Assembly (NCBI RefSeq): GCF_016920785.2
Contig: NW_024609880.1
Location: forward strand, 51,702,621 to 51,766,620
Reading direction: 5' to 3'
From: Ixodes scapularis
Lineage: Eukaryota > Arthropoda > Arachnida > Ixodida > Ixodidae
Length of the DNA stretch: 64,000 bases
Shown here: piece by piece, positions 55,401 to 64,000 of the stretch
Layout of the letters: every line of letters begins with the position of its first letter
How positions within the stretch are numbered: the stretch's first letter is position 1
Translations under genes and position numbers: made by a program
The notes under the pieces: generated by a model
The model's database searches: none
Seen by the model: the letters and a program-made list of their open reading frames with translations, nothing else
Told to the model about the DNA's origin: nothing

Positions 55401-55934
55401 ATGCACGTGAACAACGAGGACTTTCTGACTACACCCAAGCCGGAGCTCTACGTGGCATATGACCGGAAGCAATGGAGTGCAAATGTCGTGACGCTTGAAA
55501 GCTTTCAGAAGTCGTTCGGTCGGAACGAAGGAGGAGAACAGCGATACCTCGATCTGGGCTGTGGCGCGGGAGACTTTACACGCGAGGGCCTACTTCCCCG
55601 CTGTCTTCCGTGCCGAAGGATTGTCGCCGTCGACGTCTCCAGGGACATGGTGGAGTACGCGAGGAGCCACTTCGCCCATCCCAAGATTACATACGACGTC
55701 CTCGACGTTGTTGCAGATGACGTGTCCGATTTTGTGAAGCGGCATGGTCAGTTTGACAGTGTCTTCTCTTTCTTCTGTCTAAACTGGGTGAGGAATCAAG
55801 AGAAGGCGCTCAAGAACATCGCGCTGCTGATGAAACCTGGCGGCAGCTGCCTGCTCCTCTTCTGCGCCTCTACGCCACTGATGCAATGCCACCAGGAGCT
55901 GGCTCGGATGAAGCGTTGGGAGAAATACGCGCAC
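55401..55934 (+). CDS. JHAMT-like SAM methyltransferase, gene 3, exon 1 (3' part outside window)
   Basis: 534 nt, phase-0 donor GTGAGC at 55935. Begins MHVNNEDFLTTPKPELYVAY. SAM motif LDLGCGAGDFTR at residues 50-61, VAVDVSRDM, TYDVLDVVADD, FSFFCLNWVRNQEKAL and MKPGGSCLLLF are intact. No stop or shift. It is the closest relative of gene 2 exon 1 and lies head to head with it, 8.7 kb between starts. No exon 2 or 3 was found in the remaining 8 kb. Since the gene 1 and gene 2 introns span 1.9-13 kb, these exons are probably beyond 64000, but loss is possible. Confidence 0.85.
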
Positions 55935-56270
55935 GTGAGCAATGGCGACAGTTTTCTTCGCCCCAAGCTTGTTTTGACACGCATGAAACTAAAGTTCCGT
56001 GCAGACATATACGCCTGATTGTAGGCGAATGCGGAGCGTGGCGAAGAGCGTTTGCGCGAAGCTTATGCGTAGAGCAAGACGTCTGCTTCTTGCGCAGGAG
56101 TTCCCGTGACGTCAGCACGACGACGAGCTCTGATTGCCGTTGATTGAAAGGATAGTGGGTAGACCTCAATGATAGATGCCTTGAGCTCTACCCACTTTCT
56201 GTTTAATCAGTGAATGAGAGCTCGGCGTTCTGACATCATCACAAGAAGCAGACGAACTTGCGTTCCGCAT

Positions 56271-56336
56271 GCGCCGAGAAAGTGAGGGAGAGGAGGAGAC
56301 AAGAGCGCGCGGGGACGTCAGGACGCAGAGCTCTGT
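56271..56336 (+). repeat. Dispersed repeat, separated half 1
   Basis: Matches 33945-34000. Upstream at 56224-56237 GGCGTTCTGACATC is an inverted echo of GACGTCAGAACGCC, giving a foldback character. Confidence 0.5.
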
Positions 56337-57714
56337 CCAGATTCATAAAAAAACCACTTACCTTCGACAACTTAGCTACGAAGTTCGTAAAGTTATGATC
56401 ATCGTAAGATGAGGCTAGAACGGTATTCACAAACGCGTTCTTGCGTGAGAGGAAGAAAGTTATGGACCTCTTACGGGAGAAACGACGACTTCGCGACGGC
56501 GTCTTCGGTAGCACGAACAACCAATCGGAGAGCTCGGCATAGTTCGGAGCACGTGGATTTTTAATAACAAACACAGGCTAACTACTCGTTCATAGTCAGC
56601 TCTGTGTATGTCATGTCCTGTCTGTGTGTAAATGTTGTGTTCAAGTTGTTTCTCATAAACACAGGCGGCTTTTCCACCACCGCTTGTCTAGGGTTCGTGT
56701 CCGTGCAGTGATGTATCGACGCTGGCACGATTTATACGCTTCGTTGACTGCTACCAACTCGATCGCTACGAAATCAACAGGATTGTCATCGTTGGTAAAA
56801 GCCCCGTGCCAGTCGTTTCCAAAGTGACGTAGATAGAAACAAACCGCCACGGCGTTTCTCGCGGCTTCGGAAATGCAGGAGCGAGCCGACGTTAAAAAAT
56901 ATACGTTTTGAACTATACCAAAGTGTTAGCAAGAGCCATGCAAATACCTGTTTACACTCGGAGCGGACGCGCGCGTTTGATTGAAGTGCTGGATTCGCTC
57001 TGTTAGACCGCGCCTTGGTAAGCGCTTCGGGACCGATCTTTTACGACTGTAACTCGATACTGACGTGACACTCGGCAAGGAAAGGTTGTACCGTCATCGT
57101 GTAGCTCCCACGAACTGTTATAGCTCGACAGTGACGTAGCGTCGTGTCAATAAAAATGGCATATACAAAGTGTACATACATACCGTGTTGGGAAGGTAAT
57201 TCATACGGCGTTTGTTTGAGCTCTATATCGCACAAAACGAGGATATAGAATCAATGAGAGTCCCTTTTCAAAGACAGCGTTCGTCACCGCTGCCTCGGAA
57301 AAGAAGGAGGTCGAGATGACAGGGGAAAAAAATTGACCTCTGAAATTTAGTTTAGCGATCAAACTATTCATACGGGAAGGGTCCACAAGGGTCGCGAGGG
57401 CATATTCCATTCAGCAAGCCAGCCGGTCGTGGGCAGACGGTCTTGGCCAAGGACCGTCGGAGCAATGCTGCGCCGGAACAGGCCGGAGTGCCTGCTAGGC
57501 CTATATTCTGCCGAGCTCGCTTGGTCGGTGGGATTGTTGCCTTTGTTGCTTTTCCCGGGTGATTGTGAATCCATCGTTCATGTTCGTCGTGGTCGCTTTC
57601 AAGTAATTTTTCCTTTTTTCTTGCTGCTTGAAGTCGGGACGCGCGAGAAAAACACGTAGAAAAATAAATGTCCGTTGGTCGTCGCGACCAAGTAACTGAG
57701 CGACGCTGCCGGCC

Positions 57715-57880
57715 ATGATGATTTCATCGTAAAAAGTGCGTAAGACAACTTCAGAGCTGTCGTAGAATTCTGTCGTAACCTGCGCAAAACTTACGACAAT
57801 TTCGTTTCGAGAATAAAGATTTTCTCTCACATTTGTCGTACGCACTTTTTTCGTCGTAAGTTCGCTTTGAGAGTCCGGGC
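57715..57880. repeat. Small foldback element
   Basis: CGTAAAAAGTGCGTAAGACAAC (left) is the imperfect complement of TTGTCGTACGCACTTTTTTCG (right, 57833-57853). Internal copies of GTCGTA / TACGAC occur. Confidence 0.45.
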
Positions 57881-57884
57881 CTCT

Positions 57885-57950
57885 GGTTAGAATGATTGGT
57901 GGGTAGGCCTAAAGCTACAGCTACCTTTGGCTCCACTGCACTAGCCGAAC
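57885..57950 (+). repeat. Dispersed repeat, separated half 2
   Basis: TTAGAATGATTGGTGGGTAG and GCTCCACTGCAC match 34012-34072. Confidence 0.5.
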
Positions 57951-58055
57951 GAATTAGAAATGGGAAGGCCGGCGTCCGCCGTTTTGATTCATTCTCGGAT
58001 TCGACAAATGAAGCTAGCTTTATGTCGCCCCACTAATCATTCTAGGTCCGACTTA

Positions 58056-58233
58056 GGGCCGACTTGCTAGAAACAGCGTCACAGCTGAGTCTGGGTGAAA
58101 GAAAGGAGTGGCTAAAGCCAGCGCACAAGCTGAGCGGGACCTCGGCATCTCAAGACGCTCGCGCACCCGAGACTTTGCAGTGCTTTCTTTCACCCAGTCT
58201 TAGCTGAGACGCTGTTCCATACCTAGCCGGCCC
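58056..58233. repeat. Foldback MITE, family with copy at 7365-7548
   Basis: GGGCCGACTTGCTAGAAACAGCG pairs inverted with CGCTGTTCCATACCTAGCCGGCCC; AGCTGAGTCTGGGTGAAAGAAAG pairs with CTTTCTTTCACCCAGTCTTAGCT. It shares its arms with 7365-7548. Confidence 0.6.
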
Positions 58234-58745
58234 AGGGCTTGACGTTTTAACATGCCGGCTTGCTTAAGACCTTTTTTCTGTTCACCAAACATGGCCTGCT
58301 GCTTGCAGCCCAGGCGATTTCTGGTCGCTCCGTCTTTGCAAGCCTGTCGAGCTCGTGTGTATATATTGTCTTTATTGTAAAATAAAATACATATGATGCA
58401 GAAAGGGGGAGGAGAAGCAAGACGCATGGTTAGTCACCCATTGAGGGGGCATATTCGCCGTTTTGTATGGATAGGGAGGTGAAGAGGGGTTGGTGTAGGG
58501 TTTAGGAAGTAATGATGGGGATGTAATATTATACATGTGAGTCAGTGATGGGGCGGGGCCAATAGGTCGTATCTCCCCAACCGGTCTAAATCCCGACCCG
58601 AGCGAGATTTCCTCGAAAGTGTTCCGACTTGGCCCGGCCGAAACTCCACCGAGGCCGGAGTGCACAAGGCCCGGCCTGGCCAACAGCAGGGCATCTCCAC
58701 CAAAGGCATCTATAGTGTTTCCATTTTCCAGATCGGGGCGGGGAA

Positions 58746-58768
58746 GGGGGGGGGGGGGGGGGGGGGGG
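58746..58768 (+). repeat. G23 homopolymer
   Basis: Uninterrupted G run. The 189-codon - strand frame across it owes its length to the resulting proline run and is rejected as a gene. Confidence 0.9.
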
Positions 58769-58844
58769 ATGCGATTGAACAAAACATGGGTAAATTTCCA
58801 TCTCCATTTAAAAACATAATACAGACACATATATACTGTAAAAA

Positions 58845-59030
58845 GGTAGAAAGTTGGGCTAGTTGGTAGTTGACATACAGAGAGCGCAAAAAGATATAAA
58901 TGGAAGATACACACCGGATGGAACAGAGCGCTTGCTCGCAACTGGATTAAAACCTATGGCTGCGAGTCACCGCTTTGTTCTATCCGGATGTCTCTTCCTT
59001 CTAAATATTTCTGCGCTCTCTGCACATATA
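58845..59030 (+). repeat. Hairpin-retroposon family, copy 4
   Basis: Leader GGTAGAAAGTTGGGCTAGTT, then arm AGAGAGCGCAAAAAGATATA...CACCGGATGGAACAGAGCG, and at 58972-59024 its imperfect complement ending TCTGCGCTCTCTGC. Arms of about 53 bp, loop about 40 bp. Confidence 0.65.
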
Positions 59031-59599
59031 CTGCACAACACGGTTACGAAGCACACGACATCGGCACTTTTCTCTTTTTTCAGAAATCTGGAAGTAAAAA
59101 GCATCTCTTTACAGACGGGTATAAGTTTACTGTTTTAGGTTAGCGGTTTTTTCCACAGTAGTAGTCTTGATTTAAGACAAAAAAGGCAAAACCGACCATT
59201 GTTTGGTCGTGTCAAAGAAACACTGACACCCCCAACAATTTTTTTTTTTTCATTTTTTGCCAGGAGATTTAATGTGGTGTCAGAAGACTACCCAATTAAT
59301 ATTTTGCTACACAGTCACAGTTTGATAAAATCAAGAAACAGAACTGTGCGAAACGAAAACTCGAAACTTGCGCACGGTGGTCGGAGAAATATAGAGGAGG
59401 AGTGTGTGTCGGAAGTCACGTGGCTACACCCGACCGTGCTCTTTTTTCCACCTCCGATTTTTTTTTTTTTTTTTTTTTTTTTGCGCTTAGTAGGTGACAT
59501 GCGTTGCGGGAACCGTTTGCCGCGCGATTGCTTTGCAGTTATGTTTGTTCCGCTCGCTATTCTGCACTTCAAGATAAGTTGTTTCATACATTGAAGGGT

Positions 59600-62500
59600 T
59601 GCAAATGATTAATGAGTACCCGTGGTGAATTCCCGTGATCAGCTCCAAAAAGAATGTCTTCAAGATGTTGCGTAAAGAGCTGCCTTAGGTTCTGTATCCG
59701 AAAGTGTCATTGTGCGGCGGAGTGTGCGCAAGTTTCCGAAAAATCAACGGAATCGGGACCAATGGCTGGCTGCAATTTCTGCAGAACAATTCACAGGCAC
59801 CTCGGAAAGCGGACCTACCCGATTTCTATGCTCATTGCATTTTGTTTAAAGTGACTACATTGAGTTCGATTAGGGCCTTAAGTATGTTAGTCTTTTTCTC
59901 CCGGGAGCCCGTCGGGAAACGTAGTGCGTTGGAATCTCCTGCGGACACGTGAAGCGACCTCGATGGGGTAGTTAACGTAGCTCGTTTTGTATCTAGCGCT
60001 TGGCAGTCCCAGATGATGAGTTGTCTATCTTCGGTCGATTCGCATGAATTGCACTTTGGTGATCGAAGTTTTCTGGTGTCGATTGTTAGTAGACGAGCAG
60101 TTGACTCGTACCGGTGTAGCAGAGCTTGTTGTTTTCTGGAGAATTTATTCGTGGAGCTAGACGAGGGATTGGTGATGTGTTGTGCTTAAATATGGGTTTA
60201 TGTTTCTTTTGCTGTTGAGATTAAAGATTTTGCTGCGTTGTATGGATGAAGAAAAATGGTGAATGGGGATCCAAGTGTGCTTCCTTTGCCAGCGAATCTG
60301 CTGTCTCATTTCCAGGTGTGCTCGCATGCGGTAGAATCTACTGGAAGTGTATAGTCGTTCAGTCGTGTGAGGCGCGTCTTGTCAGCTGCGCAGTTGACTT
60401 GGATAGCGGGCAGGCGTTTTTTACAAATGGATTTGTTGTAAGGCACCACGAAAGTCTGTGAAGATGGCGATTTTTGGCGAATTCTCGTATTTCAATGTGT
60501 GCAAGATGACCTACCAAATGGCAGTGAGCTCTGCAGTGGTATATTCGAGGCAGATGTCAATGCGTCCTTATCTGTGGAGTTCAATGTCCGGCGTTATATA
60601 GGCTGCTCGGCATGAGTTGTCTTTAATGCTTCCGTCAGTATAGATACGTGTTATGTTTGCGTAAGTATTCTCAATCGTTTCGAGTGCGATGGTTTGCGCT
60701 ACTACTTCGGCAACTTATTTTGCGTTTCGGAAGATCAGGTGAGACCTGAAGCTGACATTCCTCTTGATAGGGGAGAAGCGTGGCCGGTACATCTGGTGGG
60801 TAGCCGATTGTTTGGCAGACTGTATTTGCGGTCTTTCCAATCTGAGAATGGTGCCATTCCAGACGGTTTTCAAGTAGCAAGCTCGAAGACGGAGTTTCTA
60901 ATAGACGATGGATATATTTTAAATTCTCTTGCGCATGGTGCTGCAGGGGTGGACCTCCCGCTTCGGTTAGGGTTGGAACGTTTGGAGCATATTATGGAAG
61001 CCTCAGGCAGAGACGGAGGGCTTTCATATGAAAGACTTCCAAACCTTTTCATTGTGTTTCATGAAGGTTTAATATGACCAGTACTCGGTAGAGTGTGATC
61101 ATTGACATCTGTCTGGCACCCCAGTTTCGTCCAGCTATTTTATGGAGAGCGCCGAGGAGTTTGTGAGAGTCATTCAAAATCTTTTGTACTGCCGGACACC
61201 GAGCGACGTGGTCATTGGTGACAATGCCTGAGTAGCGAACTTGAGGTTCACGTCGTATAGAGAGGAGTATTCTCTCTTCATTCAACCACAGGGACGATAA
61301 GGGAGGGCTTGTGTTACTGATGCAGAGCGTGTCAGGCCGGCATGATGGAGAAAATATACTCTAGTGTTTAAAGCCTTCTGCAGTGCTGCTCGGACGGTGG
61401 TTGAAAGCCGAGTGGGTCCAGAGCACCATAGCGCCACGTCCTCTGCGTAAATGACCCATTGTACGGGGTGAGGGCCTCTTGTGGGGAGTGCAGCCGGGAG
61501 AGCTGCCATTACGATGTTGAACAGTAATGGCCTTAGAACACTTCCTTGGGGTGTGTTTCGCACAGTGCTCAAGTAGCCTGCTAGTTTAAAAGGAAATGTC
61601 CTGCAATTCAGGAAAGATGTAATGAATTTTAAGGCTCGTCCTCTAATTCCAACGTCCTGTAGTCGTTCAATGATTTTGTGATTTGACAAAGCATCAAATG
61701 CTAGGTGGATGTCGAGAAAAAGGGTGTGTAGCACTCTCCCTTGAGCTTTAGATTGGTTTCAGAAAGATGCCAGGCTTCAACGGCATCTGCAGTCGATTGG
61801 CTCCATCGGAATCCAGATAGCTGGGGAGGGAGTGCTTGCGGTTGTTCTACGTGCCAACTTAAGCGTCGGAGAATCAGGCTCTCAACCAGCTTTCATTGGC
61901 AAGAAGTCAAAGAAATTGGTCGTTACGATAATACTTCAGCTGAATGCTTTTGGGGCTTCTTGATAGGCACTATTATGGAATGTTACCAGGTGCTAGGACC
62001 GGTTACCGATTTTGAAATACTGTTTATGAGCTGTAGAAGTTCAAGATGGAATGACTCGTCCTGGCTTCTGAGCGCCTGGTTTGTGATGCCATCAGGACCG
62101 GGAGCTCCACGTCGGGGGCTGCTGGAGAGGGCCCATTTAAGCTCAGAGAAGGAGAAATCGCCGGCTATGTGAATCTTGAGGTAGAAAAGAATCGGGGCCC
62201 TTTTTGCTGGGTGGCTTCCCTAGCAGCACAGATGTCCTTTACACATCCATAGGACATCCCTGGAACGTCAAGACATCGTGAGGATGTCCGGAGGACCATG
62301 TGTGCTGCTTGGGTTACTTCGAGGAGGGTTTATCGGTCGTGATAACTCTTACGCGAGGCATTGAGCCTGTTCCTAAACGTATATCTTATTTTTTAGTTCG
62401 ATGGTTGCGTAGGGCCACTGAAGAGCTATTAGTTTCAGTAGGCATTGTACGGTGGTCCAAGGTCGTCTTGACGCTGTATCTGTGGAGGGCGCTGCGTTGG

Positions 62501-62640
62501 TCCCATTTCTGTCTTCCTAGATTTTATAATGTATTGGCGAAGCGCAGTCCAACGCATCGGGGAATTGATCCAATCTTCGTCTTCGTCAGTGCGCCGTGTG
62601 ATTCGCTGCGCGAGTGTTGCATTGGTGCATATTTTCAAGT
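59600..62640 (-). mobile_element. LINE-B: I-clade LINE fragment, decayed
   Basis: On the - strand: YRPISLTSC-like start (about 61930), FLDIHLAFDALSNHKI (61720), TPQGSVLRPLLFNIVMAALP (61550), catalytic WVIYAEDVALWCSG (ADD changed to AED, 61440), RYSGIVTNDHV (61230). Then an RNase H remnant with IYTDGSIKDNS (60645) and the terminal zinc motif CNSCES...LIIWDC (60060). ORF ends near 59836. An 88-bp MITE (62222-62309) interrupts it. The 5' part is missing or beyond recognition. Confidence 0.7.
62222..62309. mobile_element. 88-bp foldback MITE inside LINE-B
   Basis: AGCAGCACAGATGTCC on the left and its near complement GACCATGTGTGCTGCT on the right; internal GGACATCC / GGATGTCC pair. Confidence 0.6.
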
Positions 62641-62649
62641 ATGTGAGGT

Positions 62650-63830
62650 CCGGTGAGAGAGAGAGAGATAAGTTCTTTAGTATGGCGATGTTGGTATTCT
62701 TTAAATGACACAGGCTACTCTATAACCAGAAAGAGAGAGAAAATATATATGAATGAAAGGAAGAACATAGAAGGAAATGCAGAAAGAGAAAATACATAAA
62801 GTATAACCGTAGAAAAACAAAAAAGCTTACAAGCAAATTTAATTACAATTGCGAATAAGACGACTGTTTGGGAGTCGTGCATCGATTTGCTAAATTACAT
62901 ACATAGTCATTACAGTTGAAATTGACGCACGTTCGCACTTAATCATGCAAGATTCTAGTGTCCTTTAGAAAGTCATGAATGATATTCATTGCTCTGTCTT
63001 GTTTTTTACGCGTCGGCCAGGGCCCCAACAACTTGGTCAGAGACAGGGGTCTATCATCTAATATTTGAGGGCGAATCTCCATCCGGCGCTTTTCATGTCG
63101 AAAGCGTTCACAGTCAAGGATATGTTTTACATCTTGATATGGTTCTCCATAGTCACATCTTGGCGAATCTCGGCATTTAATTCGAAATAAAAAGCTGTTG
63201 GTAAAGGCCACTTCAAGTCTGAGTCGATGGATTAATGCCTCGTATATCCCTTTCATCCCGGTGTACGGCGGAAGCTCAAAATCCGGGTCGATATATGGTA
63301 GGAGAGTCTCTGCTGAAGTGTCCTTTAGCCAGCACTGCCGACAACGTAGATGGCGTAAGTGACGAAGGATGAATTTTGCATCTCCAGAGGTAAAGGATGT
63401 CGCTTCCATTGCGTCACCATCGTGAGCTTAAGCTGCCAGGAGATCAGCCTCTTCATTTCCGGCGATTTGGCAGTGGCTCGGTATCCATTGTAGTCTGACG
63501 TTATGTCCGTGGAGTCGAGCTTGTGCTAACGTGAGTTGCACCCAATATAGAATGGTCGCCTGGGAAGTACGAAGGTGCATGCCCTGTAATAACTCTAGGG
63601 ATGATTTTGAGTCCGTTAGAATAACCCAGTTTGATGGTGTAACGAATGTTTCAATGAATGATGATGCTGAAAGTATTGCATGTAACTCTGCTGACGTCGA
63701 GCATGTATGATGTGACAATCGAAAACATTTAAATGTGCTAACATCGAGATTGAGTAAATAGATGTTGACCCTTGTTAGATATTGACCTGTCTGTGTAAAT
63801 GTAAACGTCGTCTTTGTAGCCGTGCTTCTT
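62650..63830 (-). mobile_element. LINE-C: I-clade LINE 3' fragment with RNase H
   Basis: On the - strand: DDVYIYTDRSI (63805, first catalytic Asp), TSAELHAILSA (Glu), VILTDSKSSLELLQ (Asp), LQWIPSHCQIAGNEEADLLA (His/Asp), then a terminal domain CRDSPRCDYGEPYQDVKHIL with DCERF (63110) and a stop at 62939. All four RNase H acidic residues remain; one stop near 63742. The element continues into RT no further than about 63830, so it is 5'-truncated. Confidence 0.75.
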
Positions 63831-64000
63831 CCTATATTCCTATATTCACGTTACTGCACGTTACTTCTATTTTGGCTTTAATCGACCATTTTGGCGCCGA
63901 AACAGATACAGAGGTTACAGGGGTGCCACCCCCGTCTCCCCAGAGGACGCGCCGCGAATTACTAACGAAGTTAAAACGCACCGAGGTCCGGACGCGCTAC

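Larger units (their letters stand above)
55935..64000 (+). other. Presumed intron 1 of gene 3
   Basis: The first ~175 bp match gene 2's intron 1. The rest holds split repeats (56271-57950), two foldback MITEs, the hairpin-family copy 4, and I-clade LINE fragments. No exon 2 candidate (157 nt with the CKV motif) was found on the + strand. Confidence 0.45.

Noticed and set aside
58372..58941. 189-codon - strand ORF with a proline run
   Set aside because: Its length depends on the G23 homopolymer; there is no domain, and the frame crosses the hairpin-family insert.
63840..64000. Start of an LTR retrotransposon
   Set aside because: TGGCGCCGAAACAG (63892-63905) resembles a tRNA-Lys-type primer site after a CCA, but no LTR start or gag frame can be shown before the window ends.

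Overview
This is a stretch of arthropod nuclear DNA, most likely from a tick. It has intron-split, GC-rich coding exons in AT-rich, transposon-filled DNA. The only host genes I can support are a cluster of juvenile-hormone-acid-methyltransferase-like (JHAMT-like) SAM-dependent methyltransferases, a family expanded in ticks. The tick assignment is inference from this family and the repeat style; the species cannot be read from the window.

Layout. Gene 1 (+ strand) enters at base 1 and has three exons: 2-487, 2355-2511 and 9269-9441. A broken single-exon copy lies on the - strand at 26342-26877. Gene 2 (- strand) has exons 46720-46187, 33000-32844 and 28346-28174, giving 287 codons plus stop. 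Gene 3 (+ strand) starts at 55401; its first exon ends at 55934, and exons 2 and 3 are not in the window. Exons 2 (157 nt) and 3 (173 nt) are the same length in genes 1 and 2, exon 1 is 534 nt in genes 2 and 3, and the intron phases (0, then 1) match. Genes 2 and 3 lie head to head as arms of an old inverted duplication (about 46.0-47.86 kb and 54.80-56.15 kb).

Mobile DNA fills most of the rest, and the insertion order can be read. Intron 1 of gene 2 holds a Penelope-like element (35.86-45.47 kb: flanking direct repeats, RT, GIY-YIG nuclease). It was split first or second by LINE-a (37.84-40.55 kb) and LINE-b (40.70-44.72 kb, 13-bp target duplication). LINE-a was later hit by a 132-bp palindromic insert with a 12-bp target duplication. 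At 16.2-23.4 kb a THAP-bearing, TTAA-flanked Kolobok/T2-type DNA transposon contains a full-length I-clade LINE (16645-22317, 11-bp target duplication). A second TTAA element occupies 29.03-30.71 kb. Other pieces are a Jockey/CR1-type LINE on the - strand (50.4-53.4 kb), two I-clade LINE fragments on the - strand (59.6-63.83 kb), a Tc1 transposase fragment, several foldback MITEs with TA junctions, tRNA-like SINE sequences, and four long G/C homopolymer runs.

The least familiar material is a family of short hairpin inserts that begin with a GTTGGGCTAGTT-like leader (1.25, 30.42, 38.78-38.91 and 58.85 kb), and the LINE-b 3' junction, which carries an exact inverted copy of its own target-site duplication. 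Boundaries of old repeats are approximate because no alignment could be run.
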